Of a DNA stretch of 64,000 bases, positions 16,865 to 26,673 are shown piece after piece. The stretch lies in the NCBI GenBank assembly GCA_003139095.1, contig PLHW01000026.1, forward strand, positions 107,233-171,232, read 5' to 3'. The translations under genes and the position numbers were made by a program. This DNA is from Acidobacteriaceae bacterium. GTDB lineage: Bacteria; Acidobacteriota; Terriglobia; Terriglobales; Acidobacteriaceae. The notes below the pieces were generated by a model, which saw only the letters and a program-made list of their open reading frames with translations, was not told where the DNA came from and did not search any database. Every line of letters starts with the position of its first letter. The stretch's first letter is position 1.

Positions 16865-17572
16865 ATGGGTCTGCCCAGGCGCTTCATGGTGCCTAACGAC
16901 TGCCTTAACTGTACGCTTCGACAAAAAGGGGATTTCTGCCATCTGGCCGACCCACTATTGACCGAATTCAACCGAATGGGGCACCTGACAATTTATCCGG
17001 GAAACGCGACGTTGCTGCGGGAAGGTCAAATCCCGAGGGGCATCTACATTCTCTGTTCGGGGCGAGCCAAGCTGTCCGTGGAGGCGCGTGACGGGAAGAC
17101 GATCATCCTGAAGATTGCGGGGGACCGTGAGGTGTTGGGCGTGAGCGCGATCGTTTCCGGGCGGCCCGCCCCTGTGACGGTGACGACCATCGGCTTCTGC
17201 CAGGTCAAGTTTATCGAGCAGGAAAGCTTCCTGCACCTGCTGACGCAGGACCAAGGGGCTGCGATGGCGTGTGCGGCGATGCTGGCGCGAGAGGTGACCG
17301 GCGCCTTCAGCGACGTGCATGACCTGCTGCTGGCCCGCAGTTCGACGGAAAAGCTGGCGCGACTGCTGCTGTCGTGGGTGGAACGCGAGCCCCACAACCG
17401 AGATTTGCGCGTGCGCGCGGAATTTACGCACGAGGAGATCGCGCAGATGATTGGGTCATCGCGGGAGACGGTGACTCGTTTGTTGAGTGAGATGAAGCGA
17501 AAGGAATTGATCCGGATTGACGGGTCGACGCTGGTGATTCCGAACCGGGTCGCCCTGCAAGCGATTGCGTAA
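16865..17572 (+). CDS. CRP/FNR-family regulator with an FNR-like cysteine set
   Basis: The 235-residue regulator has an N-terminal cyclic-nucleotide-binding fold, a long dimer helix and a winged helix (EFTHEEIAQMIGSSRETVTRLLSEM). Cys13, Cys16 and Cys25 (CLNC...FC) lie ahead of the fold and Cys112 (IGFCQ) lies inside it. This is nearly the FNR spacing (three N-terminal Cys plus one about 100 residues later), so a [4Fe-4S] oxygen or NO sensor is plausible, although the gap between the second and third Cys (8) is longer than in E. coli FNR. ATG 16865 follows AGGAG; an earlier start at 16838 has none. A terminator follows. Confidence 0.88.
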   Translation: MGLPRRFMVPNDCLNCTLRQKGDFCHLADPLLTEFNRMGHLTIYPGNATLLREGQIPRGIYILCSGRAKLSVEARDGKTIILKIAGDREVLGVSAIVSGRPAPVTVTTIGFCQVKFIEQESFLHLLTQDQGAAMACAAMLAREVTGAFSDVHDLLLARSSTEKLARLLLSWVEREPHNRDLRVRAEFTHEEIAQMIGSSRETVTRLLSEMKRKELIRIDGSTLVIPNRVALQAIA

Positions 17573-17602
17573 CCAACCCTGAGAATTGATCGTCCCTCCC
17601 CT

Positions 17603-17637
17603 GGGCGGCCTGGCGGTTTTATGGCCGCCCATTTTTT
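17603..17637 (+). terminator. Rho-independent terminator after the FNR-type gene
   Basis: The 8-bp stem GGGCGGCC / GGCCGCCC (17603-17610, 17623-17630) is followed by A and six T. Confidence 0.85.
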
Positions 17638-17793
17638 CGTTGCGAAACTCCGAATTGCGAGCGGCGAGCTTCGAGCCCAAACCTTGATTCAATCGAAGTG
17701 CGCCTTCCCGGGGCTTCCGCGTGGAAAAGATAGTAACTCGCACTACGGGCTCAGGAGCATTTAGCGCGCGACCATTCGCGAGCGATCAGGCAA

Positions 17794-18570
17794 TCATAGG
17801 TTAAACAATTCGCGCAGGCGGCGGGTCTGAGCGCGGCTCACTGGAATCTCGGTCTGCTTCTTATCATCCATGCGTAATTGGTAGGAGCTTTTGAACCAGG
17901 GGACGACTTCGCGGATGTGATTGGTGTTGACCAGGTAGGAGCGGTGGGCGCGCCAAAAAAGATTGGCGTCGAGATTTTCGTAGAGCTCTTCCAGGGTGCG
18001 GCAGTTGGACTGGCCTTCCATGCCGAGGTGCCCGCTGGTGGTGACGGTGATCACGCCGTCTTCAATGGTGGCGAAACAGATGTCCTTGGGATCGGCGAGG
18101 AAGAGGCGGCCGGCAGCCTTGATCAGGATTTTAGCGGTTGATGGCTTCTGCGATTCGAGCATGCGCACCAGCGTCTCAAGCTTTTCGACGGGGCCCGTCG
18201 ACGTATCCATTTTGGCGCGCGCTTTTTCGATCGACTGGGCGACGCGCTTTTTGTCGAAGGGCTTGAGAATGTAGTCGACGGCATTGACCTCGAAGGCCTT
18301 GACCGCGTACTGATCGAACGCCGTGGCGAAAACAATTTTCGGCAGGTGGACCTTGCGATCGAGCAATTTCTTGATGACGCCGAAGCCATCGAGACCCGGC
18401 ATTTGCACATCGAGGAAGACGAGGTCAGGGTTGTGTTCGCGAATCAGATTGATGGCTTCCAGCCCGTTCTTGCCCTGCGCGACGACATTTACGTCAGAGT
18501 GGTTGAGCAGGTAGGCGAGTTCGTCGCGAGCCAGTTGTTCGTCGTCGACGATGACAACGGAAAGAGACAT
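17794..18570 (-). CDS. LytTR-family response regulator
   Basis: The 258-residue protein has a receiver domain (1-120: VVIVDDEQLARDE, phospho-acceptor Asp in LVFLDVQMPG, Lys in YILKPFDKKRV), a linker, and a C-terminal LytTR DNA-binding domain (about 150-255: RLFLADPKDICFATIEDGV, RTLEELYENL, FWRAHRSYLVNTNHI). LytTR regulators of this form (LytR/AlgR) pair with 5TM-LYT or HPK8 kinases, but no kinase gene is adjacent. ATG 18570 precedes MSLSVVIVDDE, the natural receiver start; the frame upstream is Pro/Ala-rich and not part of the fold. Confidence 0.92.
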   Translation of the reverse strand: MSLSVVIVDDEQLARDELAYLLNHSDVNVVAQGKNGLEAINLIREHNPDLVFLDVQMPGLDGFGVIKKLLDRKVHLPKIVFATAFDQYAVKAFEVNAVDYILKPFDKKRVAQSIEKARAKMDTSTGPVEKLETLVRMLESQKPSTAKILIKAAGRLFLADPKDICFATIEDGVITVTTSGHLGMEGQSNCRTLEELYENLDANLFWRAHRSYLVNTNHIREVVPWFKSSYQLRMDDKKQTEIPVSRAQTRRLRELFNL

Positions 18571-18728
18571 GAGTTTTTCCACCAGCCGGTGCGGGGGGGG
18601 AACTACGGGCTCCGGACCTGCGGATGCTGACTTGAGTATAGCGACCGGAAGAAAGCGGGCGCAAGGCGAGGCGGGAGCCATCGGAGTCACTAACGGGGGT
18701 GCGGCGTGATTGCTAGAATCGACGCAAA

Positions 18729-19820
18729 TTGAGATTCCTCCCGGCAAAGATTGGCAAAGATATCGATTGCGCAAGGCGCGTGTCTCCAGCCACGGCAAAA
18801 ACTCTGAGCGGGGGCGCGTCGGCCAATCTGGATCTGCTGCGCGCGGTCGCTGTGTTGCTGGTTTTACTGAATCACCTCACGCGTCATTACCACTACGATC
18901 ATTTCGACGGGGTGGGGATTTTTGGCGTGCTTCTGTTCTTCGTTCACACCTCGCTGGTCCTGATGTACTCGATGCAGCGAAGCAGTTTGACGGGTGTGGC
19001 GCTCATCAAGGACTTTTATATTCGACGCTTCTTCCGGATTTACCCACTGAGCGTGCTGGCGGTTGTAACAGCCGTTGCGCTGAATCTGCATGCGGATGGA
19101 CGCGGACTGGCTCTTGCGGCGCGGCCCGGTCCCATCGAGTTCGTCTCCAACCTCTTACTAGTACAAAATCTGACGAACACAAGCTCCATTATCGGACCGC
19201 TCTGGTCGCTGCCGATTGAAGTGCAGATGTACCTGTTTCTTCCATTGCTATTTTTGTGGAGAAGGCGGTCGGTGGGCACACTGCTCGTGGTGTGGGCGAT
19301 TTGCGGAGCGCTTGGACATTTTCAGCAGACGGTGCCGACCCTGGGCTGGTTTACGCTGCTGCTTTATGCGCCAAATTTTCTGCCGGGCATTATTGCCTTC
19401 ACGCTTCCGGAGAAGCGAGTGCTGCCTTCTTACCTGTGGCCGGCGTTTATCTTAATTCTCACGGGCCTCTTCTTCTTATATCCATCACGGCGGCTGGGCG
19501 GAATTGCTTGCCTGTCACTCGGATTCGGGATTCCCTATTTCAAGGAGATTACGTTCCGGCCATTGAATTTTGTGGCGAATCGCATTGCAATTTATTCGTA
19601 TGGAATTTATCTGGGGCATTCGTTTTTTATCTGGTGGGCGCTGACCGAGCGCAACAATTGGCCGCTGTTGTGGGCGATGCTGCTGATCATTCCGGTCGCG
19701 CTTTACGAGGGGTTCGAGCGCCCAGCGATTGATGCGGGCAGAAGGATTGCGAAGAGAATGTCGCGGCCGCGGCGGCCGGTTCTGGCGACCGAACCGCAAA
19801 ATGCGGAGGGCGTGAGTTAA
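18729..19820 (+). CDS. Acyltransferase 3 family (OafA/YrhL-like) membrane protein
   Basis: This protein of about 360 residues has ten or so hydrophobic segments and the acyltransferase-3 pattern: ANLDLLRAVAVLLVLLNHLTRH near the start (with the catalytic-type His), then KDFYIRRFFRIYPL and PLWSLPIEVQMYLFLPLLF. The family transfers acetyl or other acyl groups across the inner membrane to sugars of O-antigen, peptidoglycan or exopolysaccharide. The most upstream start is TTG at 18729 without a good ribosome site, so the first 25-30 residues before ANLDLLR are uncertain. It is not obviously in an operon. Confidence 0.87.
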   Translation: MRFLPAKIGKDIDCARRVSPATAKTLSGGASANLDLLRAVAVLLVLLNHLTRHYHYDHFDGVGIFGVLLFFVHTSLVLMYSMQRSSLTGVALIKDFYIRRFFRIYPLSVLAVVTAVALNLHADGRGLALAARPGPIEFVSNLLLVQNLTNTSSIIGPLWSLPIEVQMYLFLPLLFLWRRRSVGTLLVVWAICGALGHFQQTVPTLGWFTLLLYAPNFLPGIIAFTLPEKRVLPSYLWPAFILILTGLFFLYPSRRLGGIACLSLGFGIPYFKEITFRPLNFVANRIAIYSYGIYLGHSFFIWWALTERNNWPLLWAMLLIIPVALYEGFERPAIDAGRRIAKRMSRPRRPVLATEPQNAEGVS

Positions 19821-19921
19821 ATCGAATTCGGAGTCGGCGCGATCAATCGAAGGCTTTGCAGCGACTTATTCGCCGCCGCGAATTCGCCGCGAGACAAATT
19901 TACCCTCAACTTTTCCGGCTG

Positions 19922-21112
19922 CTAACGTTTGCCCGCAGCGTTTTCGATGACAAGGGCCATGCCCATGCCGCCGCTGACGCAGAGTGTGGCCAAGCCGCGG
20001 TGCGCGTTGCGTTTGAGCATCTCGTGCAGAAGCGTGACGACGATGCGCGTGCCGGTGCAGCCGATGGGGTGGCCGAGCGCGATGGCTCCGCCGTTGACGT
20101 TGAGCTTGCCGCGATCGAGGTGGAGTTCGCGATCGCAGGCGAGCACTTGCGCGGCAAAGGCCTCGTTGAGTTCGATGAGATCGAAGTCCGCGAGTTTGAA
20201 GGCGTGTTTTTGTTCGAGCTTGCGGATGGCGGGGACGGGGCCGATGCCCATGATGCGCGGGTCGACTCCGGCGGAGCTTGCGGCGAGGATGCGCGCCATC
20301 GGCTTGAGATTATTTTGCGTGGCGAATTTCTCGCTGGCGAGGACAACGGCGGCAGCGCCATCGGTGATCCCAGAGGAATTGGCGGCTGTAATGGTTCCGG
20401 TTTTCGAAAACACCGGCGGGAGCTTGGCCATTTTTTCTGGCGTGGCGTCGGGGAAGAGATGTTCGTCGCGCGCGAAGATGGTTGCGCCTTTTTTGCTTTC
20501 GATGGTGACGGGCACGATTTCGGCGTCGAAGCGACCGGAGGATTGCGCGGCAGCGGCGCGCTGTTGCGAGGTGAGGGCGAATTGATCCTGCTCCTCGCGG
20601 GAGATTTTGTATTGCTCGGCAAGAAGTTCCGCGGTTTCCCCCATGAGCATTTTCGCGAGCGGACAGAAGAAGCCGTCGCGGTACATGCCATCGACGAGTT
20701 CCTGAGTGCCGAGGCGGTATCCCCAGCGCGCGCCGTCGAGATAATAAGGGACACGCGACATCGACTCGGTTCCTCCGGCGAGTGCGCATTCGAGATTACC
20801 GGTAGCAATTTCGTTGTAGGCGAGCGCGATGGACTTGATACCCGAGGCACAAGCTTTGTTGACCGTGTAGGCGGGAACTTCCTGCGGGACGCCGGAGCGG
20901 ATGGAGATCTGGCGGGCTGGATTGGGGCCTCCGCCGGCCTGGCGGGCGTTGCCAAAAATCGTTTCTTCGATTTGCTGCGGATCGACTCCCGCGCGGTCGA
21001 TGGCGGCTTTAGCGGCTACCGTGCCCATGTCGGAGGCAGTTTGCGAGGCCAACGAGCCTCCAAATTTTCCGATGGGGGTGCGGGTAGCGGAGAGGATGTA
21101 GACGGGTTTCAA
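19922..21112 (-). CDS. Acetyl-CoA C-acyltransferase (thiolase)
   Basis: The 396-residue thiolase has all catalytic motifs: the acyl-accepting Cys in [11 protein letters not shown] (about residue 90), NEAFA, the His in [10 protein letters not shown] and the second Cys in CVSGGMGMA near the C terminus. It catalyses reversible condensation of acetyl-CoA or cleavage of 3-ketoacyl-CoA; sequence alone does not separate AtoB-type from FadA-type. The start is TTG at 21112, supported by GGAGG five bases upstream and the expected [19 protein letters not shown] start. It stands alone. Confidence 0.94.
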   Translation of the reverse strand: MKPVYILSATRTPIGKFGGSLASQTASDMGTVAAKAAIDRAGVDPQQIEETIFGNARQAGGGPNPARQISIRSGVPQEVPAYTVNKACASGIKSIALAYNEIATGNLECALAGGTESMSRVPYYLDGARWGYRLGTQELVDGMYRDGFFCPLAKMLMGETAELLAEQYKISREEQDQFALTSQQRAAAAQSSGRFDAEIVPVTIESKKGATIFARDEHLFPDATPEKMAKLPPVFSKTGTITAANSSGITDGAAAVVLASEKFATQNNLKPMARILAASSAGVDPRIMGIGPVPAIRKLEQKHAFKLADFDLIELNEAFAAQVLACDRELHLDRGKLNVNGGAIALGHPIGCTGTRIVVTLLHEMLKRNAHRGLATLCVSGGMGMALVIENAAGKR

Positions 21113-21241
21113 AGCGGCCTCCGGAACGTTTTAGTCTAGACCATACAAGCACAGTTGTACCGTGCGGAAGCGGGGATGTGCTCCGGTTGGATATGCCTCA
21201 GCCTCGTCCCCGCACGATCGCCAACCTGTAAACTAGACGAC

Positions 21242-21988
21242 GTGAATATTCTGTATGGAATCAATACGGTCACTGAAGCGCTCAAAGCGCGGGGGCGGGC
21301 TTTTACCTGGATCGCTGTCGCCAAGGAGCGCAAGGACATCCGGTTGCAGCGCGTGATTGATGAGTGCCGAAAAATGGGGGTCCCGGTGCGGTTTGTATCG
21401 CGCATGGAACTGGACGAACTGGCCGGCAATGTTGCGCATCAGGGACTGGTGGCAGCGACTTCGGCCAAGCAATATAGCGATCTGGATGACCTGGTGGCGG
21501 CGCGGAGGGGCGAGCATTCGCTGGTGGTCGTGCTCGATGGCGTTGAGGATCCGCATAACCTGGGGGCGATCATGCGGACGGCCGATGCGGCGGGGGCGGA
21601 TGGCGTAATCATTCCGGAGCGGCGATCGGCGGCGGTGACCGGAACGGTGGCGAAGGTGTCGGCGGGAGCGAGCGAACATTTGCCGGTGGCGAAGGTCACG
21701 AATGTTTCGCGCACGCTTGAAGAATTAAAGGAAAAGGAGTTGTGGATTGTGGGACTGGACGAGCGCGGCCCGCAGACCTACGATCAGGTCGACTACAAAA
21801 TGCACTGCGCGGTGGTGCTGGGCGCGGAGGGTAAGGGACTGCACGATCTGGTGCGGCGGCACTGCGATTTTCTGGTGTCAATCCCAATGTTGGGGCAGGT
21901 GCCGTCGCTGAACGTGTCGGTGGCGGCGGGGATCGTTTTATATGAAGTGGTGCGGCAGAGGCGCCTCGGCGCATCGAAACAATCATGA
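21242..21988 (+). CDS. rlmB: RNA 2'-O-methyltransferase, TrmH/RlmB family
   Basis: The 248-residue SpoU-family enzyme has an N-terminal substrate-binding domain (ILYGINTVTEALKARGRAF) and a SPOUT knot with motif 1 DPHNLGAIMRTADAAG, motif 2 VVLGAEGKGL and motif 3 IPMLGQVPSLNVSVAAGIVLYE. RlmB methylates G2251 of 23S rRNA in E. coli; the exact target here is inferred. GTG 21242 gives the typical VNILYG start. Its stop codon overlaps the start of the next gene (ATGA). Confidence 0.9.
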   Translation: MNILYGINTVTEALKARGRAFTWIAVAKERKDIRLQRVIDECRKMGVPVRFVSRMELDELAGNVAHQGLVAATSAKQYSDLDDLVAARRGEHSLVVVLDGVEDPHNLGAIMRTADAAGADGVIIPERRSAAVTGTVAKVSAGASEHLPVAKVTNVSRTLEELKEKELWIVGLDERGPQTYDQVDYKMHCAVVLGAEGKGLHDLVRRHCDFLVSIPMLGQVPSLNVSVAAGIVLYEVVRQRRLGASKQS

Positions 21989-23802
21989 GATTCGCCGCAA
22001 CCAAGAGATTCCTCTGCGTTCTCTGTGTCCTCGGTGTCCTCTGTGGTTCACGCTTTTTTGCAGCAGCGCTGGACCGCGAGGCCTTCACCATCACTAAATA
22101 CGACCTCACAGTTCAGCTTGAACCGCAGCAGCAGAGGCTGGGGGCGCGCGGGACAATCATTTTGCGCAACGACTCGTCAGAGCTGCAGAAAATTATCGCC
22201 CTGCAGATTTCTTCCTCGCTCAACTGGCGGGCAATTCGCGACGCAGGCAAGGCGCTGCAATTCGTTTCTCAGCCCTACGCGTCTGACATCGATCACACGG
22301 GGGCTCTTTCGGAGGCGATTGTGACACTGCCTGCGGAGATCAAGCCGAAGGATTCGGTCGAACTGGAGATTGGCTACGAGGGCGTGATTCCGGTCGATAT
22401 GACGCGGCTGACGAGGGTCGGCGTTCCTGACGACATTGCGCGGCACACGAGTTGGGATCATATTGGCGCGTCGTTCACGGCGGTGCGCGGGGCGGGATAT
22501 GTGGCGTGGTATCCCATCACGACCGAGTCGGCGGATTTTTCCGAGGGGAACAGTTTGTTTGAAGTGGTGGATCGGTGGAAGGCGCGGGCCGCGGGGAGTG
22601 AGTTCCAATTGGCAATCACGTCGCAATACGGCGGGTCGGATTCGCGTCCGGTTCTGATCTGCGGCGCGGAAACGGACCACGCTGCCAATGCGGACGACAG
22701 CGCGGGAAAACGTGAGGCGAAGAGGGTGGAAAAACATGGCGCGAAAAACGACGAAGTTCACACCGAATGCCAGTGGAATCCACTTGGAACTACCGCCCCG
22801 ATGTTTGCGATGGCCGACTATGTCGACAACTTCAAGCCGCCACTGAGAATCCTCAGCCTGCGCGGGCACGAGGCTGGCGCGGAAAAATATTCGGACGCAC
22901 TCTCACCCGCGATGAGGTTTGTGACGGAATGGTTCGGCAAACCGAGCGCGCCGGTGACAATCGCAGATCTTTCCGATCCGCATGCCGCACCGTTCGAGAG
23001 TGGGACATTGCTGATGGTCTCAATGGCGGGCGAGGATACGAAACTCGCGGGCATCAACGTGGTGCATGAGTTGGTGCATTCGGCGCTGGCATCGCCGCGT
23101 CCGTGGGTTTATGAGGGGCTGGCGCATTTTGCGGAGGCCGCGTATCGCGAGCAGCAAGGTGGACGCGAATCTGCACTCGATCTTCTCGGGATTCATCGGG
23201 CGGCATTTCTGGATGCAGAGAAAGAGGTTCCGGCGCCGCCGGGAAAGGAAATTCCCACTGCGCAGGCGAGGGATATCGGACCGCCGCTGGCCACGAGCTA
23301 TGACGAAATTTATTACCGCAGCAAGGCGGCGTACGTCTGGTGGATGTTGCGTGACATGGTGGGCGACGACGCGCTGAAGGCGGCGATTGCGAAGTACCGC
23401 GCGGCGGACGATAAAGATTCGAAGTATGTGGAGGGACTGGTGGAGGCCGCCGCCAAGCGCGACCTCGGTTGGTTTTTTGACGACTGGGTCTACCACGATC
23501 GCGGCTTGCCGGATGTGCGCGTGCAGTTGGCGCATCCGTGGGACGACGAGAAGCCGGGCGGCGGAAAACAAACGCAAATGATCACTGTGACTCTGGAAAA
23601 CACTGGGAATGCGGGCGCGGAGATTCCATTTACCGTGCGCTGCGAAGGGGCGGAAGCTTCGAGGCGGCTCGAAGTGCGCGCGCGGAGCACGGCGACGTTG
23701 CGCGTAGAAATACCCTCAAGGCCAGCAGAGATTGTCGTGAACGACGGCAGTGTGCCGGAGAACGACTTGACGAATAATGTATTTAAGATACCGGCGCAAT
23801 GA
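21985..23802 (+). CDS. Secreted gluzincin-like metallopeptidase (M1-like)
   Basis: The 605-residue protein has a Cys-rich signal segment (FLCVLCVLGVLCG), an N-terminal beta domain like that of M1 aminopeptidases (ITKYDLTVQLEPQQQRLGARGTIIL), and a zinc site HELVH (around residue 358) followed by E in PWVYEGLAHFAE. The third ligand candidate is only 11 residues after the HELVH, shorter than the usual 18 of M1/M61. The C-terminal ~90 residues are an Ig-like beta domain. Peptidase activity outside the cytoplasm is likely. Translation is coupled to the rlmB stop. The DNA for the signal segment resembles an intergenic repeat (see findings). Confidence 0.75.
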   Translation: MRFAATKRFLCVLCVLGVLCGSRFFAAALDREAFTITKYDLTVQLEPQQQRLGARGTIILRNDSSELQKIIALQISSSLNWRAIRDAGKALQFVSQPYASDIDHTGALSEAIVTLPAEIKPKDSVELEIGYEGVIPVDMTRLTRVGVPDDIARHTSWDHIGASFTAVRGAGYVAWYPITTESADFSEGNSLFEVVDRWKARAAGSEFQLAITSQYGGSDSRPVLICGAETDHAANADDSAGKREAKRVEKHGAKNDEVHTECQWNPLGTTAPMFAMADYVDNFKPPLRILSLRGHEAGAEKYSDALSPAMRFVTEWFGKPSAPVTIADLSDPHAAPFESGTLLMVSMAGEDTKLAGINVVHELVHSALASPRPWVYEGLAHFAEAAYREQQGGRESALDLLGIHRAAFLDAEKEVPAPPGKEIPTAQARDIGPPLATSYDEIYYRSKAAYVWWMLRDMVGDDALKAAIAKYRAADDKDSKYVEGLVEAAAKRDLGWFFDDWVYHDRGLPDVRVQLAHPWDDEKPGGGKQTQMITVTLENTGNAGAEIPFTVRCEGAEASRRLEVRARSTATLRVEIPSRPAEIVVNDGSVPENDLTNNVFKIPAQ

Positions 23803-23805
23803 AGC

Positions 23806-23914
23806 AATTTGGTAATTTTGTAATTGGGTAATTGGGCATTTTCACCCCCCCACCAACACTTGAAGGCTTGGGGGTTCAAATTACCAATTTACGACATTAC
23901 TCAATTGCGCAATT
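23806..23914. repeat. AATTGGGTAATT-type AT-rich inverted element, copy 1
   Basis: The left part (23806-23836) repeats GGTAATT/GGGTAATT. The right part (23881-23914) carries the approximate complement (TTACCAATTT, ATTACTCAATT). Shorter or similar copies occur at 25391 and 51691. Confidence 0.6.
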
Positions 23915-23953
23915 CCTAAATCTCTTCCGTTCGCATTTGCTAAGGAGAGCCTC

Positions 23954-25387
23954 TTGGCCTACATCCAATTTCTTGGCGCGGCCGGCACCGTGACCGGCTC
24001 CAAGCACCTCATCAGCACAACCTACGATGTGAGCGACAAAGGTGGATTTCGCGCGCTGATCGACTGCGGCCTTTTTCAGGGGCCAAAGGAATGGCGCGAG
24101 CGCAATTGGCAGGACACGCCAATTCCCGCGCGGGAGATCAATGCCGTCGTTCTTACTCATGCGCACCTCGACCACTGCGGATGGATTCCGCGACTGGTGA
24201 AGGAAGGCTTCCGCGGCCCGATCTACGCGACGCAGGCGACGATCGATTTGTGCTCGGTGGTGCTGCCTGACTCCGGGCATCTTCAGGAGGAAGACGCGGC
24301 ATTCCACAACAAGAAAGGCACATCAAAGCACGATCCCGCATTGCCGCTCTACACGCTCGAAGAGGCAGAGGATTGTTTGCAGTATTTCAAACCGGTGGCA
24401 TTCGAGCAGACCGTGCAACTGAGCCCTCAGCTTTCGTTTCGCTTTGTGCATGCCGCGCACATTCTCGGTTCGTGCATGGCGGAGATCGCGCTGAATACCA
24501 ATGGGCAAGCACGCCGCCTGCTTTTTACGGGCGACATTGGGCGCGTGCGCGACAATCAGATTGCGCCGGGAAAAGTGGTTCACTCCGGGCCACAGGAAGG
24601 CGAAACAGCCGATGTGCTGGTGATGGAATCGACGTATGGCAACCGCGCGCATCCGGACACGGATCCGCGGCCGCAACTCGCGAATTTGATTCGTGACACG
24701 GTGAAACGCGGCGGCAGCGTGATCGTTCCGGCGTTTGCCGTCGAGCGAACGCAAAAATTTGTTTTCATGCTGAAGGAGATGATGGAGTCGGGCGAGATTC
24801 CACATGTGCCCGTGTTTTGCGACAGCCCGATGGCCATCAAGGCGGTCGAAATTTACCTGAAGCACTCCGAAGAGTACACGCCGCAGGCCGCCGGACTGAT
24901 CGACAAGTACGGCTCTCCAGTCACGTGGCCGGGGTTCACGTTTGCGCAAACGCCGGAGGAGTCGAAAAAGATCAATGACAGCAAGTTTCCGTCCATCATT
25001 ATTTCGTCGAGCGGGATGGTGACGGGCGGACGCATTTTGCACCATCTGGCGCTGCGCCTGCCCGACCCGAGGAACCTTGTGATCTTTATTGGGTTTCAGG
25101 CGCCGGGAACGCGGGGCGCGATTATCAAGGGCGGCGCATCCGAAGTGAAGATTTTCGGTGAGTTCATTCCGATTCGCGCGCAGCTCGCGGCGCTGGAACA
25201 GTTCAGCGATCATGCCGACCCGCCCGAGCTGCTGGAGTGGCTGCACACTTTCAAGAACCAGCCGGGCGTGACTTATTTAGTGCATGGCGAACCGGCCGCG
25301 GCGTCGCAACTGCGCGACTTGATGAAGAAAGATCTGGGGTGGAATGTGGAGGTGGCAGAGTACATGGAGCGGGTAGAGGTGAATTGA
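23954..25387 (+). CDS. MBL-fold beta-CASP ribonuclease (CPSF73/YSH1-like)
   Basis: The 477-residue protein begins MAYIQFLGAAGTVTGSKHLI, with the metallo-beta-lactamase motif LTHAHLDHCGWIP, HILGS, and the beta-CASP features FTGDIG, VMESTYGNR, SSSGMVTGGR, VIFIGFQAPGTRG and SDHAD. These enzymes are zinc-dependent endo- or exoribonucleases. Members of this length without KH domains are widespread in bacteria and presumably act in RNA turnover. The start is TTG (shown as Met), supported by TAAGGAGAG at good spacing. Confidence 0.92.
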   Translation: MAYIQFLGAAGTVTGSKHLISTTYDVSDKGGFRALIDCGLFQGPKEWRERNWQDTPIPAREINAVVLTHAHLDHCGWIPRLVKEGFRGPIYATQATIDLCSVVLPDSGHLQEEDAAFHNKKGTSKHDPALPLYTLEEAEDCLQYFKPVAFEQTVQLSPQLSFRFVHAAHILGSCMAEIALNTNGQARRLLFTGDIGRVRDNQIAPGKVVHSGPQEGETADVLVMESTYGNRAHPDTDPRPQLANLIRDTVKRGGSVIVPAFAVERTQKFVFMLKEMMESGEIPHVPVFCDSPMAIKAVEIYLKHSEEYTPQAAGLIDKYGSPVTWPGFTFAQTPEESKKINDSKFPSIIISSSGMVTGGRILHHLALRLPDPRNLVIFIGFQAPGTRGAIIKGGASEVKIFGEFIPIRAQLAALEQFSDHADPPELLEWLHTFKNQPGVTYLVHGEPAAASQLRDLMKKDLGWNVEVAEYMERVEVN

Positions 25388-25390
25388 TTT

Positions 25391-25420
25391 CGTAATTTGG
25401 CAATCGGGTAATCGCAATTT
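25391..25420. repeat. AATTTGGCAATCGGGTAAT element, copy 2 (short)
   Basis: This short relative of the 23806 and 51691 elements lies between two convergent genes. Confidence 0.45.
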
Positions 25421-26472
25421 CAACGGGCACGGTTGGAAAACTGAGCGAGATTCCGCAGTTTTTCGGCAGCGGCGCCGGAGTCGATTGCCTTTTCTCCCAT
25501 CGGCACAGCATCGCGCAGATGATCGGCTCTGCCGGCAGCTACTAGAGCTGCTGCGGCATTTAGGAGCACCACATCGCGGCGCGCAGATTTTTTTCCTTCC
25601 AAAACTTCGCGAATCAGCTTGGCGTTCTCGATCGCGTCGCCGCCGGAGATTTCTTCGAGTGGTGCGCGCCCCAGACCGAACTCTTCCGGAGTCACTTCGT
25701 AGGTCCGCACCTGGCCCTCGCGAGCTTCGCCGATTCTGGTGGTGCCAGTGATGGTGATTTCGTCGAGCCCATCGCTGCCATGAACGACGAGTGCACGGCG
25801 CAATCCCAGCATGCTGAGGGCTTCCGCTAACTTCTCGACCATGTCCGCCGCGTAGACGCCCACTACCTGGCAGGTGGCGCGCGCGGGATTGGTGAGCGGA
25901 CCGAGCAGGTTGAACACGGTGCGGAGGCGCAGGTCGCGGCGGGCTGGCTGCACATATTTCATTGCCGAATGCATGGACGGCGCATAGAGAAACGCGATGC
26001 CAACTTCTTGCAGGCAGGCAGCAATGCTTGCGGGTGGCAGATCGATCTTCACGCCGAGCGCTTCCATCACATCGGCGGAGCCGCATTTCGAAGTCATGCT
26101 GCGATTGCCGTGTTTGGCAACGCGCACGCCCGCTCCGGCAACAACCAGGGCAGTCGCGGTTGAGATGTTGAAAGTCCCGCTGGTGTCGCCTCCGGTGCCG
26201 CAGGTATCAACGAGTGCGTCGCGTCCGGTGCCGCTGGCGTCGAGCACAGAGCTGGAATGAAGTTCCAGCGGCGTGGCGGCGGCGCGAATGGCTTCGGCAA
26301 ATCCGACAATCTCCTCGACCGTCTCACCCTTCATGTGCAGCGCAACGAGCAGCGCGGCGATCTGCGCGTCGGTGCATTGGCCGGTGAGGACTTCGGTCAT
26401 CACGGCACACGCCTCGTCGCGGGAGAGCGATTGGCGGTGATTGGCGATGCGATGAAGGGCGTCGAGGATCAT
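25420..26472 (-). CDS. trpD: Anthranilate phosphoribosyltransferase
   Basis: The roughly 350-residue enzyme of tryptophan synthesis joins anthranilate to PRPP. Motifs: [17 protein letters not shown] (pyrophosphate loop), [39 protein letters not shown] and [10 protein letters not shown]. The ATG at 26472 gives the standard MILDALHRI start; a TTG 12 nt upstream is possible. No other trp genes are in view, so trpD is dispersed here. Confidence 0.95.
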   Translation of the reverse strand: MILDALHRIANHRQSLSRDEACAVMTEVLTGQCTDAQIAALLVALHMKGETVEEIVGFAEAIRAAATPLELHSSSVLDASGTGRDALVDTCGTGGDTSGTFNISTATALVVAGAGVRVAKHGNRSMTSKCGSADVMEALGVKIDLPPASIAACLQEVGIAFLYAPSMHSAMKYVQPARRDLRLRTVFNLLGPLTNPARATCQVVGVYAADMVEKLAEALSMLGLRRALVVHGSDGLDEITITGTTRIGEAREGQVRTYEVTPEEFGLGRAPLEEISGGDAIENAKLIREVLEGKKSARRDVVLLNAAAALVAAGRADHLRDAVPMGEKAIDSGAAAEKLRNLAQFSNRAR

Positions 26473-26630
26473 GCGGTCTACCAAAGAGTAGCACCATCAC
26501 AGCGGTGTGTGATCTCCGTCGTTTGCGCCGATGCTTCCGCCTTCTATAGAATCAATAGTTTGCTGCAAGGTGATTACGCTGCAGGCATGGTCCTCTCAAG
26601 TGTTCATAAGCGACAGTCGATTCGTAAGCG

Positions 26631-26665
26631 CGAAGGACGAACGACCAACGACGAGCGACGGTTTT
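26631..26665 (+). repeat. ACGAC-rich repeat upstream of sucC
   Basis: CGAACGACCAACGACGAGCG and flanks are nearly identical to 11052-11090; similar text precedes sucD (27891-27923) and, more loosely, ndk (28948-28977). Confidence 0.6.
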
Positions 26666-26673
26666 AAATCATT

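Noticed and set aside
19856-21139. 427-codon plus-strand frame opposite the thiolase
   Set aside because: It is an antisense shadow of a gene with all thiolase motifs intact.
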